This document shows, one piece after another, positions 22,703 through 31,488 of a stretch of DNA of 37,592 bases. Position 1 is the first letter of the stretch, and each line of letters starts with the position of its first letter. This DNA comes from Sphingomonadales bacterium Ga0077531. Lineage in GTDB: Bacteria; Pseudomonadota; Alphaproteobacteria; Sphingomonadales; Sphingomonadaceae. The notes below the pieces were generated by a model, which was given only the letters and a program-made list of their open reading frames with translations, made no database searches and was not told the DNA's origin. The translations under genes and the position numbers were made by a program. The stretch lies in contig LNED01000029.1 in NCBI GenBank assembly GCA_001464915.1, positions 1 through 37,592 of the forward strand, in the 5' to 3' direction.

Positions 22703-23764
22703 TTAGCGAGCGGTCAGCACGGCGACCTGTTCGGTCGCAGCAGCTTCGGCAGGAGCGGCAGCCGGAGCTGCTGCGTCTTCGCCGGGCATCGTGCCGCCTT
22801 GCCCCTTGACCCATGCCGCAAACTCGGCCGGCGGCAGCGCCTCAACCGCGATCGGCATGAAGCCGTGCAGCGCGCCGCACAGTTCCGAACACTGGCCGTA
22901 ATACACGCCCGGTTCCTTGATGGTCAGCAGCTTTTCATTGAGGCGCCCCGGCACCGCGTCCATCTTGAACCACAGCGACGGCACGGCGAAGGCGTGGATC
23001 ACGGTCGAAGCCGTGGTCTGGATGCGCAGCGGCACACCGGCGGGCACGACCATGCGGTTATCCACCGCCAATTGACCGGGCTCACCGCGCTTCAGCGCTT
23101 CTTCGGGCGGCAGCATGTTCGAGATGAAATTCACATCACCATGATCGGGATAGGTATATTCCCAGTTCCACTGGTGGCCGGTCACCTTGATCGTGACCGC
23201 ATCAGCGGGCGGGGTTTCGTATTGGCGCGCAAGCAGCGTGATCGAAGGCACCGCAATCACCACCAGAATGATCACCGGCACAATCGTCCAGATCACTTCG
23301 ATCATGGTGTTGTGCGTCGTTTTCGATGCGACAGGGTTCGACTTGCGGTTGAACCGCACCACCACATACAAAATCAGGCCGAGCACCAGCAGGCTGATGA
23401 TGGTGATCACCGGCATTAGGATGACATCGTGCATCCACAGCGCATATTCGCCGTTGTCGGAGTACTGATCCTGAAAGGTCAGCGACTTCATCATCGCGCC
23501 CGGCTCGCCCGAGCGCGGGTCAGTCGGCATGCCCTTGCCCTTGGTCGGGGCCATCGGCGTATAGGTGCTGACCGGAGCTTCAGCCGGGGCTGCTGCATCG
23601 GCGGCAGGCGCAGGCGCCGTCGCCACATCAACGGGCGCCGCAACTTCGACCGCGGCCGCAGGTGCATCTTGCGCGGTCGCACCCATCGGCGCGAACAGCG
23701 CAAGCCCGGCGGCCAGCGCCGCAAGAGTAGCCAATTTCATACGGGTATGCATCTGACCCATCAT
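22703..23764 (-). CDS. ctaC: cytochrome c oxidase subunit II
   Basis: A 353-residue protein. A signal peptide (MKLATLAALAAGLALFAPMGATAQ) is followed by an Ala/Pro-rich linker of about 50 residues, two membrane helices, and the CuA domain. The CuA ligands are in YGQCSELCGALHGFMP (Cys292, Cys296, His300, Met303), plus the His of STVIHAFAVPS. TGHQWNWEYTYPD is the aromatic patch for electron entry. The C-terminal tail is again Ala-rich and probably disordered. It lacks a fused cytochrome c domain, so it belongs to an aa3 rather than a caa3 enzyme. Several ATGs (23764, 23761, 23752, 23740) are possible starts; none has a clear Shine-Dalgarno. It is first gene of the oxidase operon. Confidence 0.96.
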   Translation of the reverse strand: MMGQMHTRMKLATLAALAAGLALFAPMGATAQDAPAAAVEVAAPVDVATAPAPAADAAAPAEAPVSTYTPMAPTKGKGMPTDPRSGEPGAMMKSLTFQDQYSDNGEYALWMHDVILMPVITIISLLVLGLILYVVVRFNRKSNPVASKTTHNTMIEVIWTIVPVIILVVIAVPSITLLARQYETPPADAVTIKVTGHQWNWEYTYPDHGDVNFISNMLPPEEALKRGEPGQLAVDNRMVVPAGVPLRIQTTASTVIHAFAVPSLWFKMDAVPGRLNEKLLTIKEPGVYYGQCSELCGALHGFMPIAVEALPPAEFAAWVKGQGGTMPGEDAAAPAAAPAEAAATEQVAVLTAR

Positions 23765-23922
23765 ATGTGCCCAAGTCTTGTCTAGGTTTTGATCCCATAC
23801 TGTAGATCAGCGCGCTCATGCGAGACACCAGATAGACAGCGTTCTGCTGACTCCTATGCCAGCTTCAATTCCGCCCTTAGCCCCGCTTGCCGAGGGCCTC
23901 AAGCGCTTCTAGGGAGAATTTT

Positions 23923-23991
23923 ATGCAAGCCGCCATGTTTGCCGCGCAAGTTGGGGCTTTCGCCCATGTTTTCTATGGAGTTCGGCGATGA
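23923..23991 (+). CDS. 22-residue leader ORF coupled to pyrE
   Basis: A short ORF starts with ATG at 23923 after a good Shine-Dalgarno (AGGGAG at 23911-23916, 6 nt spacing). It reads 22 codons, beginning MQAAMFAAQVGAFAHVF, and its TGA overlaps the pyrE ATG as ATGA. pyrE also has its own GGAG 8 nt before its start. Leader translation and overlap suggest coupling to pyrE. I see no terminator or pyrimidine-rich pause site between them. It could also be a chance ORF. The rest of the 223-bp gap to ctaC shows no convincing promoter for either gene. Confidence 0.45.
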   Translation: MQAAMFAAQVGAFAHVFYGVRR

Positions 23992-24569
23992 CCGAAGACG
24001 AAGTATTGGCCGAATTCCGCAGATCTGGTGCCTTACTCGAAGGCCACTTCAAGCTATCTTCGGGCAGGCATAGCGGCCACTACCTACAATGCGCACGCGT
24101 GCTGATGAACCCGGCCCGCGCGGCGCGGCTGGCCGAGGCGGTGGTGGCGGGTATCCCGGCCGATGTGCGCGCGCAGATTGACGTTGTGGTATCCCCCGCA
24201 ATGGGCGGGATCATCATCGGGCACGAGGTTGGCCGCGCCCTGGGCCTCGACGCAATGTTCCTCGAACGGCCCGACGGCGTGTTCCACCTGCGGCGCGGCT
24301 TCGCCCTGCAACCGGGAGCCAAGGTGCTGATGGTTGAGGATGTGGTCACCACCGGCCTCTCCAGCCGCGAAGCCATCGCCGCCGTGGCGCGCGAGGGCGG
24401 CGAAGTGATCGCCGAATGCGCGATCATCGACCGCTCTTGCGGGTCGGTCGATCTGGGCGTGCCGTTCTACCCGCTGCTCGCCATTGATTTTCCCACCTAT
24501 GACGAAAACAGCATCCCCGAAGCGCTGGCGGCCGTAGAAGTGACGAAGCCCGGTAGCCGCAAGGAATAA
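23988..24569 (+). CDS. pyrE: orotate phosphoribosyltransferase
   Basis: A 193-residue type I phosphoribosyltransferase that converts orotate and PRPP to OMP. The PRPP-binding loop VLMVEDVVTTGLS is at 113-125, with the two acidic residues Glu-Asp. FKLSSGRHSGHYLQC near the start is the orotate-site region. VVSPAMGGIIIGHEVGRALG is the second phosphate loop. The length is at the normal short end. It is first in a plus-strand run with a serine hydrolase, pdxJ, acpS and lepB, and it is divergent from ctaC. A leader ORF precedes it. Confidence 0.97.
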   Translation: MTEDEVLAEFRRSGALLEGHFKLSSGRHSGHYLQCARVLMNPARAARLAEAVVAGIPADVRAQIDVVVSPAMGGIIIGHEVGRALGLDAMFLERPDGVFHLRRGFALQPGAKVLMVEDVVTTGLSSREAIAAVAREGGEVIAECAIIDRSCGSVDLGVPFYPLLAIDFPTYDENSIPEALAAVEVTKPGSRKE

Positions 24570-24577
24570 CGCCCGCA

Positions 24578-25654
24578 ATGATCCGCACCCTCGCCGCAGC
24601 GCTCGTCGCGCTCACGCTTCCCACAGGGGCGACGGCGGAGGAATTCCCCTTCGACCCGGTAAGCGCGGTGATGTTCGACGCCAAGTTCGAGGGCGATGTC
24701 GTGATCTCGTCGGGCCTTGACGATCTGGAGAGCGGCGGTCCGCGCTATAGCTGGACGGGCCTGCTCCCCGAACCCTCGCGCGGTTGGCCGGACGGGCTGA
24801 CATGGCGCTGGGCCTCGGTGACCAAGCAGGTCATCGCGATTCTGGTAATGAAGCAGGTCGAAGCGGGGACGATCGATCTCGACCAGCCTGTGGCGACCTA
24901 CCTGCCGGCCTTCCGCTCGGCCAATGCGGGGACGGCGACGATCCGCAACCTGCTCCAGCACCGCGCAGGCCTGCCCAATCCCGCCGATGCGCCGGATTTC
25001 TACAACGCCGGCTTCAAGGGCAGTCGCGATCCGATGACCGGGTTCTGCGCCGGCCCCGTAACCGGCGCGCCCGGCGGCGACTGGGCCTACAATAATTGCG
25101 ACTACATGGTGCTGGGCGCGGTGCTCGAAGCGGTAACAGGCCTTTCGTGGGACAAGCTGTTCATGCGCGACATTGCCGGACCGCTCGGCTTCGAATTCGC
25201 AGGTGCCTATCCGGGCGAGCAATTCACGCGCTGGGGTGTCGTCGACGGCGCGCGGGAGCAACCTTCCGACCTATCTACCTATGGCGCCTCGGCAGGCCTC
25301 TATGGTGAGCCGGACGACATCCTCGCCATCGACATCGCTCTGATGCGCGGCGACCTGCTTGGCCCTGAAGCGCTCGCCGAAATGTGGAAGGGCGATCCGG
25401 CACTGGGTTACATGGCGCTCGGCCAATGGGTGTTCGAGGTGCCCTTGAAGGGCTGCACCGAACCGGTTCGCATCGTCGAACGGCGCGGGGATGTTGGTGC
25501 GGTTCAGGTGCGCAATTTCATCCTTCCCGACAAGCAGATGGCCGTGGTCGCCTTCAGTCAGGAAAAACCGTTCGACTTTGGCGAGGTCTGGCAAGGGAGC
25601 GGTTTCAGCCACGACCTGCTCGCTGCTGCTGCCTGCCCGCAAGGAAACCCATGA
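24578..25654 (+). CDS. secreted serine hydrolase, beta-lactamase class C/esterase-like
   Basis: A 358-residue protein with a signal peptide ([20 protein letters not shown], cut near 20) and the fold motifs of the class C beta-lactamase and DD-peptidase group. The nucleophile motif is Ser80-V-T-Lys83 in [14 protein letters not shown], and the second is Tyr171-N-Asn173 in [21 protein letters not shown]. The third, usually KTG or HxG, seems to be [12 protein letters not shown], so it lacks the lysine; esterase and peptidase members often differ here. It should act in the periplasm, and true beta-lactam resistance is not implied. It stands 8 nt after pyrE and overlaps pdxJ (ATGA), an odd guest in a biosynthetic run. 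Confidence 0.88.
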   Translation: MIRTLAAALVALTLPTGATAEEFPFDPVSAVMFDAKFEGDVVISSGLDDLESGGPRYSWTGLLPEPSRGWPDGLTWRWASVTKQVIAILVMKQVEAGTIDLDQPVATYLPAFRSANAGTATIRNLLQHRAGLPNPADAPDFYNAGFKGSRDPMTGFCAGPVTGAPGGDWAYNNCDYMVLGAVLEAVTGLSWDKLFMRDIAGPLGFEFAGAYPGEQFTRWGVVDGAREQPSDLSTYGASAGLYGEPDDILAIDIALMRGDLLGPEALAEMWKGDPALGYMALGQWVFEVPLKGCTEPVRIVERRGDVGAVQVRNFILPDKQMAVVAFSQEKPFDFGEVWQGSGFSHDLLAAAACPQGNP

Positions 25655-26400
25655 ACCAGTCCCCTCGCCCGCTGCGCCTCGGCGTCAACATCGATCACGT
25701 CGCCACGATCCGCAACGCGCGGGGCGGGGACCATCCTGATCCGGTGCGCGCAGCGGAGATTGTTGCGGCGGTCGGCGGGGACGGCATCACTGCCCACCTG
25801 CGCGAAGACCGCCGCCATATCCGTGACGAGGATCTGGCGCGGATTCAAGCCGCTACCAACCTGCCGCTGAACCTCGAAATGGCGGCGACGCCCGAAATGC
25901 TCGCCATCGCCCTGCGTCACAAGCCGCACGCCGCCTGCATCGTCCCCGAAAAGCGCGAGGAGCGCACCACCGAAGGCGGGCTTGATGCGGCGGGAATGCA
26001 CAACACCCTCGCCCCGATTGCCGAAGAACTGCGGGCCGCAGGCATCCGGGTTTCGCTGTTTATCGAGGCGGACGAGCGGCAATTGGACGCCGCGATCCGG
26101 CTCGGCGCGCCGGTGGTGGAGTTCCACACCGGCGAATATGCCCACGCCTTTGCCGACGGCGACCGCGAAAAGGTGGAACGCGAACTGCGCCGCATCTCGG
26201 ACATGGCCGCGCTCGCCGCCAAGAACGGGATCGAACCGCACGCGGGCCACGGGCTGACGTTCGAAAACGTGCAACCCATCGCTGCCATCCCGCAGATCGC
26301 CGAACTCAATATCGGCCATTACCTGATCGGCGAGGCAGTGTTCGTCGGCCTCGAAAACGCGATCCGCCGGATGCGCGAATTAATGGATGAAGTGCGCTGA
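25651..26400 (+). CDS. pdxJ: pyridoxine 5'-phosphate synthase
   Basis: A 249-residue TIM-barrel enzyme that condenses 1-deoxyxylulose 5-phosphate with 3-amino-2-oxopropyl phosphate to give pyridoxine phosphate. Family motifs are [17 protein letters not shown] at the start, [53 protein letters not shown] and [20 protein letters not shown]. Length and motifs are complete. The ATG at 25651 overlaps the serine hydrolase stop. The PLP made downstream of it serves, among others, ThrC in this window. Confidence 0.97.
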   Translation: MNQSPRPLRLGVNIDHVATIRNARGGDHPDPVRAAEIVAAVGGDGITAHLREDRRHIRDEDLARIQAATNLPLNLEMAATPEMLAIALRHKPHAACIVPEKREERTTEGGLDAAGMHNTLAPIAEELRAAGIRVSLFIEADERQLDAAIRLGAPVVEFHTGEYAHAFADGDREKVERELRRISDMAALAAKNGIEPHAGHGLTFENVQPIAAIPQIAELNIGHYLIGEAVFVGLENAIRRMRELMDEVR

Positions 26401-26681
26401 GCCAGACCGACCTCCCTGCTCTCACCAGCGAGCAAAAGCGTTGGGCCTTCGGGGCGGCGGCGCTGTTCTTGCTCGCCATCGGCTTCCTCGGCTTCGCGCT
26501 CAACACCGGGGTGATGCAGGTCTTCGCGGTTGGCTGGGTGGCGCTGATGATCTTCGGTTTCGTCGGAGCGACCAAGGTTGCCAAGGGCGACTTCCCGCAT
26601 CCGCTGTTCAAGGCGCAGGTGATGCTCCACGTTGTCGCTGTCGGCCTGCTCGTGGCGGTAATTCTGAAAGCAACCGCGTGA
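26397..26681 (+). CDS. small three-helix membrane protein, apparent CTG start
   Basis: The frame is bounded by an in-frame TGA at 26388-26390 and has no ATG or GTG before the first membrane helix. The best start is CTG at 26397, overlapping the pdxJ stop as CTGA and giving a 94-residue protein with a polar start [15 protein letters not shown]. Three helices follow: [34 protein letters not shown] and [20 protein letters not shown] at 26469 would cut the first helix in half. The stop overlaps the acpS GTG (GTGA). No family is recognised. Its place between pdxJ and acpS suggests co-expression only. Confidence 0.7.
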   Translation: MSQTDLPALTSEQKRWAFGAAALFLLAIGFLGFALNTGVMQVFAVGWVALMIFGFVGATKVAKGDFPHPLFKAQVMLHVVAVGLLVAVILKATA

Positions 26682-27079
26682 TCATCGGCCTCGGATCAGA
26701 CCTCTGCAATATCGAACGGATCGGCAATTCGCTTGCTCGCTATGGTGAGCGGTTTGAAAACCGCGTCTTCACCGATATTGAGATAGCCAAGGCCCGCCGC
26801 CGCCCCTTCACCATCGCCGGCACCTACGCCAAACGCTTTGCTGCCAAGGAGGCGTTTTCCAAGGCGGTCGGCACCGGGTTCAAGCGCGGCGTGTTCATGA
26901 AGGACATCGGCGTCGTGAACGCCGCATCGGGCGCGCCCACGCTGGCGCTGACCGGCGGGGCGGCTTTGCGGCTTGAAGAAATGATCCCGGCAGGCCATGA
27001 GGCGCGCATTCACCTTACCCTCACCGACGATCACCCATGGGCGCAGGCCTTTGTGATTATCGAAGCCATTCCTCTCTGA
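26678..27079 (+). CDS. acpS: holo-[acyl-carrier-protein] synthase
   Basis: A 133-residue AcpS, which transfers phosphopantetheine from CoA to apo-[17 protein letters not shown] gives the metal-binding Asp8, and [20 protein letters not shown] gives Glu58; both are required magnesium ligands. The length is normal. The start is GTG at 26678, overlapping the preceding stop. It is followed by lepB after 14 nt, the usual acpS-lepB neighbourhood of alphaproteobacteria. Confidence 0.96.
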   Translation: MIIGLGSDLCNIERIGNSLARYGERFENRVFTDIEIAKARRRPFTIAGTYAKRFAAKEAFSKAVGTGFKRGVFMKDIGVVNAASGAPTLALTGGAALRLEEMIPAGHEARIHLTLTDDHPWAQAFVIIEAIPL

Positions 27080-27093
27080 TCGGCCCCCTTTGC

Positions 27094-27984
27094 ATGGCAA
27101 CCATCGAAACTGCGCAAACCGAAGACAAGGTCAACTGGCTCGCGGAAATCCGCGGGCTGGCGATCATGCTGCTGGCGGTGCTCGCCTTCCATTCCTTGGT
27201 GGCCAAGCCGTTCTACATCCCGTCGACCTCAATGATGCCGAGCTTGTGGGTTGGCGACCGGCTGGTGGTGAGCAAATATCCCTATGGCTGGTCATGGGCG
27301 TCGGCGAGTTTCCATCTGCTGCCGCGCGGCGATTGGCGGGTGTGGGCGGACGATCCGGAATATGGCGATATCGTGATCCCGGTGCACCCCTTGCGCGATG
27401 AGGATTACATCAAGCGCGTGGTCGCGTTGCCAGGCGACACCATCGAAGTGAGCGGCGGGCAGATCATCCTCAACGGCCAGCCTATCAAGCGCGAAGTGGT
27501 GCCTGCGGTGCGCCTGCCGTTTGAGCCCGAACTGATGTGCAAAGACGGGCCGTGCCTTGCTTCGTTCGAGCAATATCGTGAGACTGGGCCAGACGGACGC
27601 GACTACTTTGCTCCGCCGACCTGGCGCGAAACGCTGCCCAATGGGGCAACGTATCTCACAATCGATTACCGCGATCAGGATCTCGACAATTACGGCCCCT
27701 ACACTGTGCCCGCCGATCATGTCTTCGTCATGGGCGATAACCGCGACCTCAGTGCAGACAGCCGGGCGGAAGCCGAAGCAAACGGTCTGGGCGCCGGGGT
27801 GCCGATGGCCAATATCGGTGGGCGCGCAGAGTTTATTACCTTCAGCCTGAACGGGTCGACAACCTGGAACCCGGTCAGCTGGTTCACCAGCCTGCGCGGC
27901 GACCGGGCGTGGAGAAGTTTGCGCCCGCCGCTGGCTGAAGGCGCGGCTGCCAAGGCCGCTCCCAACCCGCCCGCAGCGCAGTAG
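27094..27984 (+). CDS. lepB: signal peptidase I
   Basis: A 296-residue membrane protease that removes signal peptides. The serine of FYIPSTSMMPSL is Ser46 and the general-base lysine of DYIKRVVALPGD is Lys107. GDNRDLSADSR near 225 is box E. One N-terminal membrane helix (GLAIMLLAVLAFHSLVAKPF) anchors it with the catalytic part in the periplasm. The C-terminus has an Ala/Pro-rich tail. The start at 27094 fits the family, though the frame is open upstream. rnc, which often follows lepB, is not next here. Confidence 0.96.
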   Translation: MATIETAQTEDKVNWLAEIRGLAIMLLAVLAFHSLVAKPFYIPSTSMMPSLWVGDRLVVSKYPYGWSWASASFHLLPRGDWRVWADDPEYGDIVIPVHPLRDEDYIKRVVALPGDTIEVSGGQIILNGQPIKREVVPAVRLPFEPELMCKDGPCLASFEQYRETGPDGRDYFAPPTWRETLPNGATYLTIDYRDQDLDNYGPYTVPADHVFVMGDNRDLSADSRAEAEANGLGAGVPMANIGGRAEFITFSLNGSTTWNPVSWFTSLRGDRAWRSLRPPLAEGAAAKAAPNPPAAQ

Positions 27985-28002
27985 TTGCGGATGAACTGAA
28001 GC

Positions 28003-29148
28003 ATGGCCCGCAAGTTCCTCTATTTCATTGCATTCTGCATCGCGCTCGTGATCGGCGGGCGGATCGCTTACGAGCTGTTTCAGGACGAGTTGGCACAGAT
28101 TGCGCTGGTGCCTTCGGCTGACTTTGCGCCGATCACACCGCTTGACGCAAATGCCTATGAAGACCCTGCCTTGTGGTTTTCGCGTCCGGGCATCGGGGTC
28201 AGCGATCCGGCGCGCTGGCAGCCGCCATTGGCCGAAGGCGCCGAGCCCACCGCCCCGGCCGCAACCAAGGATCCGGCTTTTGCCGTGTTCTTCATCCACC
28301 CGACCAGCTTCATCAACCGCACTAGCTGGAACGCCCCAATTGAGGGTGGCGGCGATCCTGAGGCCGAACGCATTGCCCGCATATATCTGCGCGGCATGGC
28401 CAGCCCGTTCAACGCCGCATCGGAAATCTGGGCGCCGCGGTACCGGCAGGCGACGATGGGCGCGTTTCTGACCAACAGTGCCGAGGCGGATCAGGCGATC
28501 AAGGCCGCCTATGCCGATGTGCTGGAAGCGTATCGCTATTTCCTCGCCAGCGTTGATCCCGGCACGCCGATCGTGCTGGCCGGGCACAGCCAAGGGGCGC
28601 TGCATCTGAAACGCCTGCTGGCCGAGGAAGTGCGCGGTTCGCCCGTGGCCGACCGTTTGGTTGCCGCGTATGTGATTGGCTGGCCGGTATCGGTGCAGCA
28701 TGATCTGCCTGCGATGGGCTTTCCCGCCTGCGCCGTCCCCGATCAGGCGGGCTGCGTGATCAGCTGGTCGAGCTTTGCCGAACCGGCAGACCCGGCCAGT
28801 GTGTTGAACATCTACGCGACCTCGACCGCGCTCGATGGTGAGGAGCCGGGCAAGAGCCCGATCCTTTGCACCAATCCGCTGACCGGCCAATTCGGTGGCA
28901 CCGCGCCTGCCGGCGCCAACCTCGGCACGCTGGTACCCGAAGACAGCATGGAAAAGGGCGAGCTTGTCCCCGGCCTCGTCCCGGCGCGCTGCGACAAGCG
29001 CGGGCTGCTGCTGATCGGCCCGCCGCCGGAGATGGGTTCCTACGTGCTGCCGGGCAACAATTACCATGTCTATGACCTGCCGCTGTTCTGGGCGAACACC
29101 AAAGCGGATGTGATCCGGCGGACTGAGGCATGGAAAACGGCACGCTGA
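28003..29148 (+). CDS. DUF3089 alpha/beta-hydrolase-like protein
   Basis: A 381-residue protein with an N-terminal membrane anchor or uncleaved signal (FLYFIAFCIALVIGGRIAYELF) and an exported alpha/beta-hydrolase-like domain. AVFFIHPTSFINRTSWN at about 94-110, TPIVLAGHSQGALHLKRLL with nucleophile Ser196, WPVSVQHDLPAMGFPACAVPDQAGCVISW and PGNNYHVYDLPLFWANTKADV near the end (with the His) are typical of DUF3089 proteins, which are thought to be lipases or esterases. Cysteines in the latter half may form disulfides. It overlaps ruvX by 19 bp, so they are likely co-expressed. The substrate is unknown. Confidence 0.88.
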   Translation: MARKFLYFIAFCIALVIGGRIAYELFQDELAQIALVPSADFAPITPLDANAYEDPALWFSRPGIGVSDPARWQPPLAEGAEPTAPAATKDPAFAVFFIHPTSFINRTSWNAPIEGGGDPEAERIARIYLRGMASPFNAASEIWAPRYRQATMGAFLTNSAEADQAIKAAYADVLEAYRYFLASVDPGTPIVLAGHSQGALHLKRLLAEEVRGSPVADRLVAAYVIGWPVSVQHDLPAMGFPACAVPDQAGCVISWSSFAEPADPASVLNIYATSTALDGEEPGKSPILCTNPLTGQFGGTAPAGANLGTLVPEDSMEKGELVPGLVPARCDKRGLLLIGPPPEMGSYVLPGNNYHVYDLPLFWANTKADVIRRTEAWKTAR

Positions 29149-29618
29149 TCTTCGAGGATGCGCGCGGCTTTGGTGAGGCCGTGGGCGAGAGCGGGGGCGC
29201 GCTGCTCGGCCTTGATCTCGGCACCAAAACCATCGGCACCGCCACCTGCGATGCGGGCTGGCGCTTTGCCACCAATGGCACCACGATCCAGCGCGGCAAA
29301 TGGGGGCGTGACCGCGAAACGCTCGCCGCACTGATCCAGTCGCGCGGCATAAAGGGGATCGTGCTCGGCCTGCCGCGCAACATGGACGGCAGCGAAGGCC
29401 CACGCGCCCAAGCTTCCCGCGCCTATGCCCGCAACTGTGTGGAGGCCTTCGCGGTGCCGCTGCTGCTGTGGGACGAACGCTGGTCGACGCAGGCCGCCGA
29501 AGCCGCGATGATCGGGCAGGACATGAGCCGCGCCCGGCGCGCCGCCGCGATTGACAGTCACGCCGCTGCGGTGATCCTGCAAGGCGCGATTGATCGGCTG
29601 GCGGGGGGCGTGCTTTAG
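29130..29618 (+). CDS. ruvX: Holliday junction resolvase-like RuvX (YqgF)
   Basis: A 162-residue RNase H-fold protein of the YqgF family, needed for pre-16S rRNA 5' processing in E. coli and also proposed as a junction resolvase. GGALLGLDLGTKTIGTATCD carries the first acidic residue (Asp29), GIKGIVLGLPRNMDGSEGPRA is the family signature, and LLWDERWSTQAAEA with AAIDSHAAAVILQGAID carries the remaining acidic residues. It starts inside the end of the DUF3089 gene. Its TAG overlaps the stop codon of the convergent cupin-like gene. Confidence 0.95.
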   Translation: MENGTLIFEDARGFGEAVGESGGALLGLDLGTKTIGTATCDAGWRFATNGTTIQRGKWGRDRETLAALIQSRGIKGIVLGLPRNMDGSEGPRAQASRAYARNCVEAFAVPLLLWDERWSTQAAEAAMIGQDMSRARRAAAIDSHAAAVILQGAIDRLAGGVL

Positions 29619-30526
29619 AGCCCCGCCAACGCTGCTCGCCGCGCCCGCGCTGCACCAGCCACCATCCGATTGCCCGATAGCTCCCCTGCCCGCCACAGCG
29701 CGTCGGCCTCAGCCGGATCGCCGCACAAGTCCGCCCGCGCCTCGTAACTCGCCAAGCGCATCCGGTCGCTCGGGTGCGCCGCGCCGACCCATTCGGCATA
29801 ATCCAGCGCACCCGCCGCCCCGCTCGCCACCGCGACCCGCAGAAACGCCTCGCTCGCGTGCGGATTGAGCAGCCGCGCCACGGTGCCGCGCTCCAGATCG
29901 AACCCGTATTGATCAAACCACCCCTGCGCCGGATCGAGCCGCATCACGTTAATCGACACCGACAGGCTTTCGGGCGGCAGTTGGCTGTGGACGTCGACGT
30001 GCTTGCGATACAGCATCAGCTTGCCGGGAGAGAGTGTTGACCGCTCCACAAACCGCAGCCCCGCAGCTTCGCCCGGATAGCCGGACACGGCCGCGTAATC
30101 ATATTCGTAGTAATCGCTGGCATAGCCCGGCCCGCAGTAACCCACGGTGAGGAAATCGAAATTGTGATCATGCGGCGCGCCGTAGACGAAGCTGGCCGCG
30201 CCGCTGGTCTGGAACACATGATCGCGCCGAGATGGCCAGATTGCCGCGCGCAAGAACGCGGCGTTCGGGCGATTGCCCTGCGGACGGCTGAGCACAATCG
30301 CCTGCGGGCCATAGCCTGAGGCGATGTCCTCCCCGCCCCGCCCCGCCAGCCGATCGACCAGCAGATCACCCAGAAATTCGCGGTTATTCGCCAGCCGCCG
30401 CAGCCAATTAGCGGCAGCATGAATGCTCGCGGGATCCTCGGCGTCGAAGCCCAGATCACCCAAGGCCTCAATGCATTCGGGGAGCGAGCAGCTTTCATGG
30501 GTTGGATTGTCGATCACCAATGGCAT
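29615..30526 (-). CDS. uncharacterised protein with cupin-like metal motifs
   Basis: A 303-residue protein that I cannot place in a named family. Residues 15-60 are helical. The centre looks like a cupin: YGAPHDHNFDFLTVGYCGPG (His119, His121), an acidic cluster SDYYEYD (Glu141), and then LSPGKLMLYRKHVDVHSQ (PG followed by His176 and His180). This spacing fits a His-x-His...Glu...His metal site, as in cupin oxygenases or isomerases. The C-terminal 80 residues are helical and rich in Ala (HEAT-like). There is no signal peptide. The ATG overlaps the upstream stop (TGATG), and the stop overlaps that of ruvX. It is the last gene of a three-gene cassette. Confidence 0.78.
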   Translation of the reverse strand: MPLVIDNPTHESCSLPECIEALGDLGFDAEDPASIHAAANWLRRLANNREFLGDLLVDRLAGRGGEDIASGYGPQAIVLSRPQGNRPNAAFLRAAIWPSRRDHVFQTSGAASFVYGAPHDHNFDFLTVGYCGPGYASDYYEYDYAAVSGYPGEAAGLRFVERSTLSPGKLMLYRKHVDVHSQLPPESLSVSINVMRLDPAQGWFDQYGFDLERGTVARLLNPHASEAFLRVAVASGAAGALDYAEWVGAAHPSDRMRLASYEARADLCGDPAEADALWRAGELSGNRMVAGAARARRAALAGL

Positions 30527-31467
30527 CAGGCAGGCTCCGGGATCAGCACCGCCAAATCGGGGCGGTTTGCGCACAATTGTCGCGCCAGCGCAGCGGCGGG
30601 AGTGGATAGCGGATCGCCAGCATCGCCCGCCAAAGCTGCCAGCAACGCCAACCCGCGCGCGGCGTCCAGCGCCAACACCTGCCGCAGCGCCTCCCAGCGC
30701 AGGTCGCGCTGCGCCGTGATGTCGTGTGCCAACTGCTCCATCGTGCGCAGGCCACCACGATGCGCCAGCGCACCCAACACGCCCAGCGCCATCATCTGCT
30801 GGCTGGACTGCTTGCATCCGCTGATCGCGGTAATCAGTCGCCCATCCTCCAACGCAATCTCGCGGCTTGGGCCGGGGCGCACTGCCTCCAAAGTCAATTG
30901 CAGCATCAGCAGCGGGCGGGTGACCGCGATAATTTGCCGCGCGGCATCCGGGCCATCGCGCACCAGCCGCGCGCCGGGATCAAGCGCCAATTCCTGCGAC
31001 CCTAACCGCCCATCATCCAGCCGGTGCAGCAACGCGTGCCCTTTGCCGGCCACCACCATCTCGTGCACCGTGCAGTCTTCAAACAAGGCCGAAGGCGAGC
31101 GGGTGACTGCACGCTGGGCAAATGCCACCAGCGATAGGCCCGCCCGCCCATGCTCTGCGAGCCGCAGCCGTGCCATGCCCGGCGCGCACGAATGGCCGAG
31201 CGGCAGTCGCGCCAGCGGTTCAGCGCGCAACACTCCGGTCAGAGGAGCGATGAACCCCGCCACAAACGCCTGCGCCGCAGCGCGATCGGCAATGATGCGG
31301 GCGAGCGCGGGGAGGTCGCCCAGCGGCTCGCCCGCATCAAACTGCGCCAACGCCTGTCGAACATCCGCCACCATGGGCGAGCCGCGCCATGACGCCAACG
31401 CAGCGTCGCAGCCCGGCTGCACAGCACCATCGCTCCGCAGCCGCGCCACAGCCGGATGAACCTGCAT
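30526..31467 (-). CDS. uncharacterised protein
   Basis: A 313-residue protein not recognised. The middle (residues about 125-205) looks beta-rich, with alternating short strands and turns (CTVHEMVVAGKGHALLHRL, DGRLGSQELALDPGARLV, VRPGPSREIALEDGRLIT). The ends are helical and Ala/Leu-rich. The C-terminal part (SSQQMMALGVLGALAHRG, ALRQVLALDAARGLALLAAL) reads like HEAT or armadillo-type repeats. This outline, a beta core with helical flanks, resembles the cupin-like partner encoded directly after it. The start is the ATG at 31467, 21 nt after the stop of the 51-residue gene. It is probably cytoplasmic. Confidence 0.75.
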   Translation of the reverse strand: MQVHPAVARLRSDGAVQPGCDAALASWRGSPMVADVRQALAQFDAGEPLGDLPALARIIADRAAAQAFVAGFIAPLTGVLRAEPLARLPLGHSCAPGMARLRLAEHGRAGLSLVAFAQRAVTRSPSALFEDCTVHEMVVAGKGHALLHRLDDGRLGSQELALDPGARLVRDGPDAARQIIAVTRPLLMLQLTLEAVRPGPSREIALEDGRLITAISGCKQSSQQMMALGVLGALAHRGGLRTMEQLAHDITAQRDLRWEALRQVLALDAARGLALLAALAGDAGDPLSTPAAALARQLCANRPDLAVLIPEPA

Positions 31468-31488
31468 GGCTGGCCCGCCCCTATGCGC

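Noticed and set aside
23628..23828. Minus-strand frame starting MSRMSALIYSMG, overlapping the 5' end of ctaC
   Set aside because: It runs out of frame into ctaC, and its second part is an Arg-rich shadow of the signal peptide codons.
23765..23922. FNR or other oxygen-linked box before ctaC
   Set aside because: TTTTGATCCC gives only a half-site without its ATCAA partner at the right distance, so I do not claim oxygen control of the oxidase operon from sequence.
24578..25654. Possible antibiotic-resistance beta-lactamase
   Set aside because: The SxxK and YxN motifs are shared by many esterases and peptidases, the third motif is altered, and nothing around it suggests a resistance locus.
27292..29916. 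Very long minus-strand open frame (874 codons) across lepB, the DUF3089 gene and ruvX
   Set aside because: It is antisense to three well-supported genes. Its translation is rich in Arg, His and Gly with no domain, typical of GC-rich shadow frames.
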